This document shows, piece after piece, positions 28,336 to 38,118 of a stretch of 64,000 nucleotides of DNA (within the stretch, counting starts at the first letter, position 1; every line of letters starts with the position of its first letter). The notes under the pieces are model-generated. The model saw only the letters and a program-made list of their open reading frames with translations, ran no database searches and had not been told where the DNA came from. The stretch is from Lachancea thermotolerans CBS 6340 (Eukaryota > Ascomycota > Saccharomycetes > Saccharomycetales > Saccharomycetaceae): NCBI RefSeq assembly GCF_000142805.1, contig NC_013082.1:372001-436000 (forward strand), in the 5' to 3' direction. The position numbers and the translations under genes were made by a program.

Positions 28336-30342
28336 TTAGCTACGGATATCCTCGAAAATTTTTTGGAGTATTTCCATCTTGTCGGCAACGTTTTCAACGT
28401 CTTCCCATACAGACATCGCCTTCTTTATGTTTTGCTCGCATTGCAAAACCTGCTGCTGGAACTTTGGAGACATACTGCTACATTTCCCTGAAGAAAACAC
28501 TCTCTTAGTCCTGAGAACGTTTTTGGTTAGAAAATGATCTTTTTCAACTACAATGTCTTTGATTTCACGGGACCTGAGGGAAATGAGCAAGGTTCTCGAA
28601 TACTCTCTTGTATGTAAGTCAGCTTTCATAGCGTTAAGGACCTTGCGCTCCGCATCCGAGGTCACCGGGACAGCTTGAAGCTGGAACCACGGCACAAAAT
28701 TCGGAAGGAAAGAAGTATACTTTGGAAGCAGCTCTGAGTACGAGCTATGCGAGTCGATTTCTAGTTCAACCTCCAGCACCTGTGCATGTCCCTCGGACGG
28801 CGCTGAGGTCTCAGCCTTGAAGCTATCACTATCGAATTGACAAATAGATTCAAAAGCTTGGTCAAGGTCTTTGGCGTTAGTAATTCTGTTGCATGTTCTT
28901 TTTATATCAACATTCTGGAATGATGGCTCGGTGTGGGCCGGCCATCCTTGCTGAGTGTTATCTGTCCTGGGTGAGCTAGGCGAGCTGCACCACGGGAATT
29001 CTTCGTACTCGTTAATTGAAGGCGAAGGCAGCGGCGTCACCCTGTTGTGATTTAGCGCGACTTGGTGTAAAGACGTGCTGCTGCCGTTATGATGCTGGAA
29101 GTAAGACTGTTCGGAGGACTCATTCGTCTTGGCCGAAGGGCTCTGCATGCCAATGCGTTTGCTGAACCACGACCCGTAGCTGCCGTAGACGCTGGACAGG
29201 GAAGATGACAGATACTGTAATGAGCTGCTGCTGCTTCTAATAGAAGATGGCTGTATTACTTGAGCAGATGTCTCATCTGAGGACAAGCTGGTAGAACTAT
29301 TAGGGGTCTTCTTATTCGGAATCTCCCACCCTTTCCCTGTAATTGTGCTAAAGTATTTGTTATCCAAGCTTTGCCGCTCGTCTTTTAGAGGTTTCTGGCG
29401 CTCACTATGTCCCAATTGGGGCGTGTCATCAGAGATGTCGATGCGGCCGCTATACCGCGGGCCCAGTAGTGCCGATATTAGAAAAATTAGCTTGTTGGCC
29501 ACTACCATGTTGCCCGAAATGATAATTATTCGAGAGCACTCGTTCGCTCTCAGCTCCGCAGCAAAATCCTGAGCTATTTTGGCGAAGAGAACTGGCAGGA
29601 ACCGCAGGCGGTGCCCATCCTTGATGTCCAGCCAATGGAAAACGTCCTTGAACCAACTCAGGACAAACTGCCGGCTGGATGACGGGTATAACAGTAGCCG
29701 TGGAATATCGGTGTGTGAGGACACGAGCGGTACAATCAGCGTATGGATAGACTGGATGATGGACTCTGTGATCTGAGGGTCGTGAGCACGTAGGTCTCGC
29801 GGCAGGGAAACAAGGCTGTCGTTCGAAAGAATTGCAAGGAGAAGGGCTTGACATTCATCCAGCCAGCGGCCTATGTGGGTCCATATCTCACTGAGCGCGG
29901 ACAGAAACGACTCCGGAAGCGACAGACATATGGCGAGCCGCGTGTCGCGTTGCGAAGGGTAGAACACGCGCGTGACCAAAACAACACCCGCGCCCGCCAC
30001 TACACGGAACTTGTCGCATTTGTGCCGCGTCTTGGCCCGCACCGGGGATCCAAATATGTATTCTTTGAGATCGCTGACCGAGATGTGGTTCATACCAGAG
30101 CCGCGCGACGTCGCGTAGTCAAGTACCACCTGGTAGTTGTGCCGGCTCATCATCTGTCCCAGCTCTTGCGCCACAACCACCCGGAACCGATGCGCCGACG
30201 AGGCCTGCATCTCCAGATGCTTTGTGCCGTACAACTTCTGCTTTGTCTCGTCGCTTACATGCGGCACGTAGGGCACCGAAGTTTCATCGGCGGTGCTGCT
30301 GGACTCATACAGCATGTTTTTGGCAAGTAGGCGACCCAGCAT
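28336..30342 (-). CDS. LST4: Lst4, FNIP-like DENN protein of the Lst4-Lst7 complex
   Basis: The first ATG of the frame is at 30342 and gives 668 residues, starting MLGRLLAKNML. It is shorter than S. cerevisiae Lst4 (828), mostly in the low-complexity middle. The N-terminal longin-like part contains FRVVVAQELGQMMSRHNYQVVLDYATSRGSG in outline. A central DENN part includes YPSSSRQFVLSWFKDVFHW and IIIISGNMVVANKLIFL. The C-terminal part resembles the YKL176C end (WFQLQAVP, LLISLRSREIKDIV). Lst4-Lst7 is the yeast FNIP-folliculin pair, acting as GAP for the Rag GTPase Gtr2 and activating TORC1 at the vacuole in response to amino acids. Confidence 0.85.
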   Translation of the reverse strand: MLGRLLAKNMLYESSSTADETSVPYVPHVSDETKQKLYGTKHLEMQASSAHRFRVVVAQELGQMMSRHNYQVVLDYATSRGSGMNHISVSDLKEYIFGSPVRAKTRHKCDKFRVVAGAGVVLVTRVFYPSQRDTRLAICLSLPESFLSALSEIWTHIGRWLDECQALLLAILSNDSLVSLPRDLRAHDPQITESIIQSIHTLIVPLVSSHTDIPRLLLYPSSSRQFVLSWFKDVFHWLDIKDGHRLRFLPVLFAKIAQDFAAELRANECSRIIIISGNMVVANKLIFLISALLGPRYSGRIDISDDTPQLGHSERQKPLKDERQSLDNKYFSTITGKGWEIPNKKTPNSSTSLSSDETSAQVIQPSSIRSSSSSLQYLSSSLSSVYGSYGSWFSKRIGMQSPSAKTNESSEQSYFQHHNGSSTSLHQVALNHNRVTPLPSPSINEYEEFPWCSSPSSPRTDNTQQGWPAHTEPSFQNVDIKRTCNRITNAKDLDQAFESICQFDSDSFKAETSAPSEGHAQVLEVELEIDSHSSYSELLPKYTSFLPNFVPWFQLQAVPVTSDAERKVLNAMKADLHTREYSRTLLISLRSREIKDIVVEKDHFLTKNVLRTKRVFSSGKCSSMSPKFQQQVLQCEQNIKKAMSVWEDVENVADKMEILQKIFEDIRS

Positions 30343-31606
30343 CGCGCCCAACTGTGCTTTCAACGAGGGCTTGGCAAATACGATGTGGGTTGGCCTTTCC
30401 TATACAGTGAAAGCATCTATAAGACATCGCCAAATCACTGCGTACGCGCCGCGCGAATATAAAGGCATGTGTAAGAACCTAGAGAAATGAAGAAGGTACT
30501 GGCGGAGCATGTGCAGATACGCTGAACAAGCGGCTAGCAGGGGCCGTCCTTGAGGGCTCCCCTCCCCCGACATGTACGGTTCTCGATAAACACATCACCA
30601 AACACGAACACGAACATTATAGGGTTTGTTCATATGTACCTCGTAAAGCGTCAGAGACAATCGATAGCGCGCATGGGTGCCAGAAAGACGCGTTATAGAG
30701 TACATGTGAGTCGGACACAAATTGGGCTGGAGCACAGGGGCCGAATTCCATCCGCGGAATGTGCGAAAAATGTCTCGAGCATCCACCGCGGCCGCCCAGC
30801 GAAGTATGCTCAGCTATTCTTACAAACAATGACCAATGTGCGCTTGGATTGATTTTTTTTCGCTTGTTACAGCCGGCAATACGGGCTTTCCCTTGCGGTT
30901 CGAAGCGTTCCACCATCAACTTAGAGCTGTATGTCAGTTTCGGATATAGTGATTTTGATATTAATTACTCAAAATCCCAATCGATGACCGGCACAGACGC
31001 TCGAGCCGGCTGATATCTAAGGCAGCGTTTAGATGACTATAGACAAAATCAAAAACACCTTGATGGAGCCGATGAGTGCTTTCATAGCCAGGGCTTCATT
31101 TCGAAGGATTTCGCACCACAAATGGAAACTGGAGCGCAGCTTTTGGCTCCGAGGCGCTCCTGGGTATCCGATAATTTACGAGTGACCTTGGTTTGCAGGC
31201 CGGCTGCAGACTACTTATTGAGGAATTGTAGGATAACACCAGCGTGGCGGGAGAACTGATGACTGAACTCGGCCGCCTAAGCGACCAGAGGGTGCGCGAG
31301 TCCCGCACCGTAGCTTAGCCGTAAAAGCAAGGTCGAACCTAAAGGGTCTCTCAGTGCATTAGAGATTGCTTCGGGCTCTCAACTTTTCGCTGTTGTTTGT
31401 GCACCGTATGATTATTGTTCATATCATGTTCTACGAAAACGATATCGGAAAATGGCTTCACCATTAACCTCTAGGGTACTGATTGCCGTGCGTACTACTT
31501 CTATTCCCACAACAACTCATAACTATTCGCCTCCAAGAGCCGAGCATTAGCCGTGTTGATTTCCGCGCTTGATAAGTCCGAAACAACAGCTATTTCCGTG
31601 TGGTCT
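30343..31606. other. 1.26-kb divergent region LST4 / ZRT3
   Basis: No convincing gene is present. Two imperfect matches to the Zap1 zinc-response element (ACCTTNAAGGT) occur at 31057-31067 (ACCTTGATGGA) and 31337-31347 (ACCTAAAGGGT), each with two mismatches. ZRT3 is a Zap1 target in S. cerevisiae, so they merit note but are weak. Confidence 0.35.
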
Positions 31607-32902
31607 ATGACACCCAGTCTCTTCATCGAAGAGATACCCAGATGGGCCCGGTTCACCGCGATCTCATCACTGCTGTGTATCGCAGGGTCTTTATGTGTCC
31701 CAGCGATCGCGGCACTCAGCCGGAATAAGTCAGGCGTTAACTCCAGGCTGCTCAACTATGGTCTGTCAGTGAGCGCCGGCTCCATGATCACGACCAGTCT
31801 GTATAAAATGCTTCCTCGGGGCGAGGACGACAAAAGAGTAGTATTTGTCGGATTCTTCGCCGGCGTAGTAGTGAGCTTTCTACTCAACTTTGTGGTACAC
31901 GCCTACACTAGCGAGAGCTTAGTCCATTGTGGCCACGCATCCGACAACGGCGAAGGTTCCGGAGCTGAAAACGTCCAAGACCACGCGCGGAGACACAGCG
32001 AACACGAGCACAACTCGGAGGCAGAACCACTCACTTCCTCGGCGCGTCCTGCACTTAGGAATGCACGCTCCATCATTGATCTTATCTCCAAAAAGGATCC
32101 CAACTCCGGGGACTGCTACGGCAGCATGTCATGCGCCCCTGCAGGGCAATCGCCATCGGGGCAGGCGGAAGTTACTTGCCAGGCTGACAACACTACAAAA
32201 GCTGTCGTGTGCCCAGAGAATGGAATTGGCTACGACCTCGAAAATCTCGCTCTCTACCGCGAACACTTCATGAAGGGCAACTCCCACAAACATTCTCACT
32301 CAAGCGGTTCGGACTCATCTAACTCATCCCCAAACGCGAGTGTGCACAGTAGTGAACATCACCACCACCACCTGGCAACCCCCTTCTCAAAGCTTTTATC
32401 GATCGGGATTCAGACATGTTTGGTGATAACCCTACACAAGTTTCCCGAGGGTTTTATTGTCTTCTTTACCAACAACAACGATTCCGACTCCAAATCGTTC
32501 GGATTCTCAATTTTCCTAAGCTTGGCGATGCATAACTTTATAGAGGGATTCGCCATGACGCTGCCTCTTTATGCGGCGTTTAGAACCAAGTGGTACGCTA
32601 TTCTGACAGCCTCGGTACTGGGAGGTGGCTCTCAGCCCCTGGGTGCTCTTATTGGATACTTTATCTTTAAGAATACAGGCGCAAAAGAGCTGCATATTAA
32701 TCTACTTCTGAGCATTACATCTGGGTTTTTGTTTGTTATTGGGTTGATGATGTTTCAAACAGCTGTCGGTTTCAGTGACTCGCATCACCACCACAATGAC
32801 CAAGAGCGGAGCCCGGACGAAACTCACTCTTTGGCAACAGTTTGCCTTAAGTGGTGCTGCTTCGGCGTCCTCTTGATTTTGGGAAGTGGATTATTTGCTT
32901 GA
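31607..32902 (+). CDS. ZRT3: Zrt3, vacuolar ZIP-family zinc exporter
   Basis: The first ATG of the frame (31607) gives 431 residues (503 in S. cerevisiae). The start is close to EIPRWARFTAISSLLC of the homologue. About eight membrane segments are seen. The GLSVSAGSMITTSLYKMLPRG block, a long His/Ser-rich cytosolic loop (about 120-265) and the ZIP metal-binding helices LVITLHKFPEGF and LAMHNFIEGFAMTLP are present, followed by GGGSQPLGALIGYF and a His-rich SDSHHHHNDQ segment. Zrt3 releases stored zinc from the vacuole under deficiency. The shorter loop explains the length difference. It is divergent from LST4, as YKL175W is from YKL176C. Confidence 0.95.
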   Translation: MTPSLFIEEIPRWARFTAISSLLCIAGSLCVPAIAALSRNKSGVNSRLLNYGLSVSAGSMITTSLYKMLPRGEDDKRVVFVGFFAGVVVSFLLNFVVHAYTSESLVHCGHASDNGEGSGAENVQDHARRHSEHEHNSEAEPLTSSARPALRNARSIIDLISKKDPNSGDCYGSMSCAPAGQSPSGQAEVTCQADNTTKAVVCPENGIGYDLENLALYREHFMKGNSHKHSHSSGSDSSNSSPNASVHSSEHHHHHLATPFSKLLSIGIQTCLVITLHKFPEGFIVFFTNNNDSDSKSFGFSIFLSLAMHNFIEGFAMTLPLYAAFRTKWYAILTASVLGGGSQPLGALIGYFIFKNTGAKELHINLLLSITSGFLFVIGLMMFQTAVGFSDSHHHHNDQERSPDETHSLATVCLKWCCFGVLLILGSGLFA

Positions 32903-32993
32903 TAGAATTGAACGACGCTGCCTGCGCATTAATGTTTTGCTTTATGAATATTTACGTCGAAGTCATTACTACTGTACAAATCCGCTGGTCTTT

Positions 32994-34643
32994 TTATTTT
33001 GGTAAGTTCGCGTCTTGTAGGACAAACGAAGCTGATGCGGTGTCATCAGTTCTGCTGTCCTCGCTTATCAGCGGTGTCTTGAAGTTGTACCTGCCCCAGC
33101 GGAAGTACAAAACGGTGATGGCGGCAAGAAACAAAAGGTATACCACGAAAGCATAATTCATCGAGGAAAACGTCACCGGAACTTGTGGCGGTATACATAT
33201 TACCACCATGGTGAAAACCAGCCACAGTATACTTGCAATATTCACAAACCAGCCTAACCTGTAGCGCACTTTAATAGGGGAACCACGAAGGGCCCTCCGG
33301 CGCGAAATGAGAACCAGTACTAGAGGGATACAAGTAGCAGAGCATAAACACAGCACCGCTGCACCCATAAAGGCATTGAACGCAGCAGTTGACAGTAAAG
33401 CCAAAAGACCTAGAAGATAAGAGATGCCCATGCTTAAGAGAATGGAATTCTTGGGTACTCTGTGCTTGGAAGAAGGATCCACATAAGACCAAAACTCACT
33501 ATATGGTAACGCCATGTCACGGCTCATACTGTAAACAGCTCTGGAAGATGTTGTCACAGAGCCAATCCCAGAGAAGAGAAGGTTGCCGAGAATCATTATG
33601 ACAAGGAAAAGAGACACAAAAATAGAATGGGTAGATTGTGTAAATATCAATGCGATGGGCATTACTTTTGGATTGTTTATGATAGTTTGAGTGTCCGGTA
33701 ATATCAACATGATAGGTAACAGAAAAACAACGCCCGTTACTGTTGATGTTAAAACTGCTGTAGACATTCCCTTGGGAATATCACGTTCCGACTCTTTCAC
33801 TTCGTCTGCCAGTGCGGGCAGCATGCTGAAGCCTTGAAGTGTGAAGCTTGATTGCTGAAACCCAATAATGAAGGATAATGCCGCACTAGAATAGCCCGAA
33901 AATGAGTTATCAAAGTGTGCTAGAGCGTATTTTAAAGATCGGTATTTCCCTGAATGAAATAGAAGCAGCAATATGTCAATGAAAATAACCGCGTAGACAA
34001 TCCAGTAGACACAAACCTTGTTCACAGTTTCGATGAAGCCAGCAAACTTCAAGTTTATAAGCCCGACAATGGTGACAATTAAGTAAAAAGCCAATACTGT
34101 AGTAACCACAATGTAGTTTTCCCCAATAAGTTTATCATTTGTCATTGTTACGAGAGAAACGAGAAGTTGGGCACCAGCGAAAGTAATGCTAGTGCTCATT
34201 GTCCAGTTCCCTAGCAACATGAGCCACCCAGTAAACCAAGAACACGCCAACTTGAACTTTTGCCGAGCTAACATCGCACTACCGCCATGGAGTTCAATCG
34301 GAAACCTTGATACTATTTCTCCGAGGGACAAAGAGCACAGCCACGTAGCAATACCATTTATTAAAAACCCAATTACGATTGTAAGAGGACCCCCATTCAA
34401 AAGTCCAATACTCATTGTTGTACTCATGCCCAGTACAGGGCTCATTAAACCGAATCCCAAACCTATGACTGAACTTTTAGAAAGGAAGGATCGATCAAGT
34501 TGCTGCTCATATTTGAACCTCTGTACCTCCTCTTCTTCTTCGTCTGCATCTTGTATTATGGACCCCCAATTAGCCCAGACCGACTGGGGGAGTAGCTGAA
34601 ATCCATCACGGAATGGCTTCCGAGTTCTAACAGACTCTAGCAT
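32994..34643 (-). CDS. TPO5: Tpo5-type polyamine/amino-acid permease (APC superfamily)
   Basis: The protein has 549 residues (618 in S. cerevisiae Tpo5). An acidic cytosolic N-terminus (DEEEEEVQRF) is followed by about 12 membrane segments. The first transport helix has the APC pattern SVIGLGFGLMSPVLGM. GEIVSRFPIELHGGSAM and the middle GFQQSSFTLQGFSMLPALADEVKESERDIPKGM match the amino-acid/choline transporter branch. Tpo5 (YKL174C) is a Golgi/post-Golgi polyamine exporter. Substrate is inferred from gene order (ZRT3-TPO5-SNU114) and family. The GABA permease Uga4 or choline transporter Hnm1 would be the alternatives by sequence. Confidence 0.87.
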   Translation of the reverse strand: MLESVRTRKPFRDGFQLLPQSVWANWGSIIQDADEEEEEVQRFKYEQQLDRSFLSKSSVIGLGFGLMSPVLGMSTTMSIGLLNGGPLTIVIGFLINGIATWLCSLSLGEIVSRFPIELHGGSAMLARQKFKLACSWFTGWLMLLGNWTMSTSITFAGAQLLVSLVTMTNDKLIGENYIVVTTVLAFYLIVTIVGLINLKFAGFIETVNKVCVYWIVYAVIFIDILLLLFHSGKYRSLKYALAHFDNSFSGYSSAALSFIIGFQQSSFTLQGFSMLPALADEVKESERDIPKGMSTAVLTSTVTGVVFLLPIMLILPDTQTIINNPKVMPIALIFTQSTHSIFVSLFLVIMILGNLLFSGIGSVTTSSRAVYSMSRDMALPYSEFWSYVDPSSKHRVPKNSILLSMGISYLLGLLALLSTAAFNAFMGAAVLCLCSATCIPLVLVLISRRRALRGSPIKVRYRLGWFVNIASILWLVFTMVVICIPPQVPVTFSSMNYAFVVYLLFLAAITVLYFRWGRYNFKTPLISEDSRTDDTASASFVLQDANLPK

Positions 34644-34983
34644 CGATATAGGACCCCTCGCGGCTGTGTTATTTCAAGTAGCTGAGGTCAGGTGAACTTT
34701 TTGGTCTCGATAGTCCTAAAAACCGAGATGAGCCGTCACACATGATGCCGATAATAGCACAAGGGCGCTAACGCCACAAACCAAACAGCCCCTATCTCCT
34801 CTGTGTCTGACTGAATGACGAATATTATGTCCTGGGGATCTTAATAAGTCACCAGCACTGTCCTCAATTATTAGTCTTGGTTGTTTTTCGTTTACGTCGC
34901 TATGGTTGTCATAATTTAAAAAACGTAAAGTTCTGATCATTAGAGAACCTTCAAAATTAACAGAACCCTTCCAGCACACAGGC
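34644..34983. other. divergent region TPO5 / SNU114
   Basis: This gap is 340 bp and moderately AT-rich. No gene or well-supported regulatory site was recognised. Confidence 0.4.
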
Positions 34984-37862
34984 ATGGACGAGGAACTCTA
35001 CGACGAGTATGTTGAAAACCCGTATTTTGAGCGCTGATTAAGACCGTACTAACTCAATTTGTTAACAGATTCGGTAACCTGATAGGTGGTGAAGCAGAAG
35101 ATTCAGACACACAAGATGAGTCTCTGGTTCAAGAAGAAGAGTCATCTGCCCTTCAAATAGCAGAGGCAAACCCTTCAACAGAGATAGTGCATAGAGAGAC
35201 TCTTGCTACGGCTTTTCCAGATGATGTTGAAATCTTAGTAGAAACAGAAGACCACCAAGCTACGACAACGCCGTTGGTGGAACCAGCAGAGATAAATGTA
35301 AAGAAGCAGGCGTTGTATACTGAGTCCATAAAACACTTGCCCCGAGTTAATTACGATCGTGACTACTTCTCGACCCTACATGAAATCCCTGAGAGAACAA
35401 TGAATGTCACGATACTTGGACCTCTGCACTCAGGGAAAACGTCTCTGGTGGATCTTCTAATCCTACAGGCCCACAAAAAACTTCCTGGTACGTCAAAAAA
35501 CGTTAGAGAAGGATGGAAGCCGCTAAAATACATGGATAATACAAAATTGGAGATTGAACGAGGTATCAGCTACAAGTTGAATGGTTTCAGTTTTTTAGCC
35601 ACCGATCTACAACAAAAATCCGTCGCACTTACAGTTCTTGACTGTCCAGGTCATGTGAATTTCATAGACGAGGTTGCTGTATCACTTGCAGCGTCGGACA
35701 CCTGTGTGATTGTGGTTGATGTAGTCGAGGGCGTCACGTCCATAGTGCAGCAACTGATAAAACAGTGCGAAAAGCACGGCCTGCCAATTGTGTTCGTTCT
35801 CAACAAAGTTGATAGATTGATCTTGGAGCTCAAACTTCCCCCACAAGATGCATACCTTAAGCTTGCAAACATCGTCAACCAGATCAACAGCTTCTCCAAC
35901 GGGTCTTACTCCCCAGAGCAAGGAAACGTTTTGTTTTCATCTGCAAAACTCGGATTCACGTTTAGCATAGAAGAATTTGTGCTTTACTATTACTCAAAAC
36001 AGCTTGGTATGGATAAACTTGAAGGTTTTCTCAAACGCATGTGGGGAAACATTTACTTCCAAGATGGGAGGTTTTCCAAAGTGACCAATCAATCAGGGTT
36101 AACAACATTTTCGGAATTCATTTTAATTCCTCTTTACAAAATCTTTACACACTCGCTGTCAAACGATCCTGAAAATCTCGCGGTAATATTAAAACGCGAA
36201 TTTCGAGTGACATTACCTCGCGAATATTTCAAAATAGACCCCCAGCCATTACTTCGAAAGGTGCTTGGGTTGATTTTTCGAGATCAAGCAGGTTTCGTTG
36301 GCTCTGTAACTTCTTTTGGCTCCTTTGCATGTGAAGCAGCCCCGCTAAAAAAGAAGTTCTTTGATGTCGCCGCGAATGAGAACGACACTTTGGCCCATGT
36401 CTTAAAGTTAATGGACTATTGCGGGGATGTTTGGGCTCTAGTGAGGGTATATCAAGGCGTGCTGAACAAACATGCTATGATAAAAGTGCTGGACGGAGGT
36501 TTGCCTCCTGAGGACGACGCTCCAGAAGTTGAAATACAGGACATCGCATTGATGGGCGGAAGGTACGTTTTTCCAGTAGAAAAAGCGCACGAAGGACAGA
36601 TTGTACTTGTCAAAGGCATTGACCAGTATATCACAAAATCGGGAACTTTAGCTAGTTCAACCTCAACAATCTTCCCTCCTATTGATTATATCAATGATCC
36701 GGTGTTCAAGGTTGTGCTTCAAGTACTGCACCCACAAGAGTTGCCTCTCATGCTCGAAGGTCTAAAGAAAGTGAACAAGTTTTACCCTGGAATGTTCACC
36801 TGTGTGGAAGAAAGCGGTGAAAATGTGATACTGGGCACAGGCGAACTGTACCTTGATTGTCTTCTCTACGATTTAAGAACAAACTATGCGAGAATAGAAA
36901 TTCAAGTTTCAAGCCCGCTTGTAAAGTTCTCCGAAACCTGCGTAGGCGAGTCTTTCGCATCCATCCCCGTAAGCGGAGCAAGTGGCCACCTGGAGCTAAG
37001 CATCGCCGCTCAGCCTTTGGAACGCGAACTAGCTGAGGATTTGGCGAGTGGAGCATTGGCAGAGAGTGAAATACAGAATAAGCGTCAGCTCTCGAAGAAG
37101 CTTAGAGAGAAGTATAGCTGGGATTCATTAGCGGCAAGGAACGTTTGGAGCTTACGCAGTAGTAATGTTCTCGTTGATGACACCCTTCCTGATGAAACTG
37201 ACAAAGAGCGTCTAGCGGAAGCTAAACACTCTATATGCCAGGGCTTTGAATGGGCTACAAGGGAAGGTCCGCTCGCTGAAGAGCCAATACGTGGCGTCCA
37301 CTTCAGGCTTCTAAGTGTTTCCATGGGGGATGACGTGCGTGCAGGCCAGCTCATACCTCTTGTGCGGAAAGCTTGCTACGTGGCTATGTTGACCGCGACG
37401 CCGGCGCTTCTGGAACCAATCTACGAAGCCTGCGTTCTTGTTCACGATGACGCGGCAGACGTGGTTGAAGAGTTATTTTCGAAAAGACGTGGTGCGCGTG
37501 TCTACAATCGAGTCAAGATCCCTGCAACGCCGTTGATCGAACTGCGAGGCCAGATCCCTGTAATCGATTCTATTGGTTTTGAAACCGACCTGAGACTCGC
37601 CACTAACGGCACAGGTATGTGTCAATTGCAGTTCTGGAACAAAATTTGGAGAAAGGTTCCAGGAGATGTTATGGACGAAGATGCTGTAATACCAAAGTTA
37701 AAACCAGCACCCAGGGATAGTATGAGTCGTGACTTTGTCATGAAAACAAGACGAAGGAAAGGACTGTCCAGCGAAGGCTACGCTACGCAAGACGGGCCTT
37801 CGCTGGCTAGGTATATTGAGCCCGAGCTGTTCCAAAAATTAAAAGATAACAATTTGGTTTAA
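34984..37862 (+). CDS. SNU114: Snu114, U5 snRNP EF-2-like GTPase, two exons
   Basis: The coding sequence is join(34984..35006, 35069..37862), 938 residues (1008 in S. cerevisiae). Splicing gives MDEELYDEFGNLIGGEAED, matching the Snu114 start (LFDEFGNLIG). After an acidic N-terminal domain the GTPase follows: P-loop GPLHSGKTS (about 125-133), DCPGHVNF and NKVDRL. EF-2-type domains II-V end with MCQLQFWNKIWRKVPGD and FVMKTRRRKGLS. Snu114 works with Prp8 and Brr2 to control U4/U6 unwinding and spliceosome disassembly. S. cerevisiae SNU114 has no intron as far as I know, so a spliceosome GTPase here depends on splicing of its own mRNA. It is divergent from TPO5 and followed by EBP2, as YKL174C-YKL173W-YKL172W. 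Confidence 0.95.
35007..35068 (+). other. SNU114 spliceosomal intron (62 nt) after a 23-nt first exon
   Basis: GTATGT at 35007-35012, branch TACTAAC at 35047-35053 and 3' site TTAACAG ending at 35068 are all consensus. The intron lies in phase 2 within a Glu codon of the conserved DEFGNLIG motif. Unspliced message would stop at TGA about ten codons in. The next in-frame ATG lies far downstream. Confidence 0.93.
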
Positions 37863-38017
37863 TGGCCTTTTCAAGCCTAAGCTGTGTTAAAGTGCCTTCA
37901 TTAGTCAGCTTATGGATTTCCCCTTTTAAATGCCGTGCTTCAATACGCAGGAGCTGCTTAGTGCTCGAGAAGATCCTAGTGCTACTTTGTTAAAACGCGC
38001 TTCGTCAAAAGCGCTGT

Positions 38018-38068
38018 AGCTCATCTCTAAGTTAAAAAAATTTTCCAAACAGCGAGATGAGATGAGCT
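38018..38068. promoter_or_regulatory. PAC - RRPE - PAC cluster before EBP2
   Basis: AGCTCATCTC (38018-38027) and GAGATGAGCT (38059-38068) are perfect inverted copies matching the PAC motif (GMGATGAG-type, bound by Dot6/Tod6). Between them AAAAAAATTTTCC (about 38034-38046) matches the RRPE motif (Stb3). This pairing is typical of ribosome-biogenesis genes, and EBP2 starts 50 bp later. Confidence 0.75.
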
Positions 38069-38118
38069 CTTCAGTACATCAAGTATTTGAATTGAAGAAC
38101 CAGTAGGAAGAGATAAGA

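Noticed and set aside
31309-31342. TAGCTTAGCCG ... GGTCGAACC, tRNA-like boxes before ZRT3
   Set aside because: Boxes are about 20 nt apart, too close for a tRNA, and no cloverleaf can be drawn.
31057-31347. Zap1 zinc-response elements before ZRT3
   Set aside because: The two candidates each have two mismatches from ACCTTNAAGGT; kept only as a remark in the gap entry.
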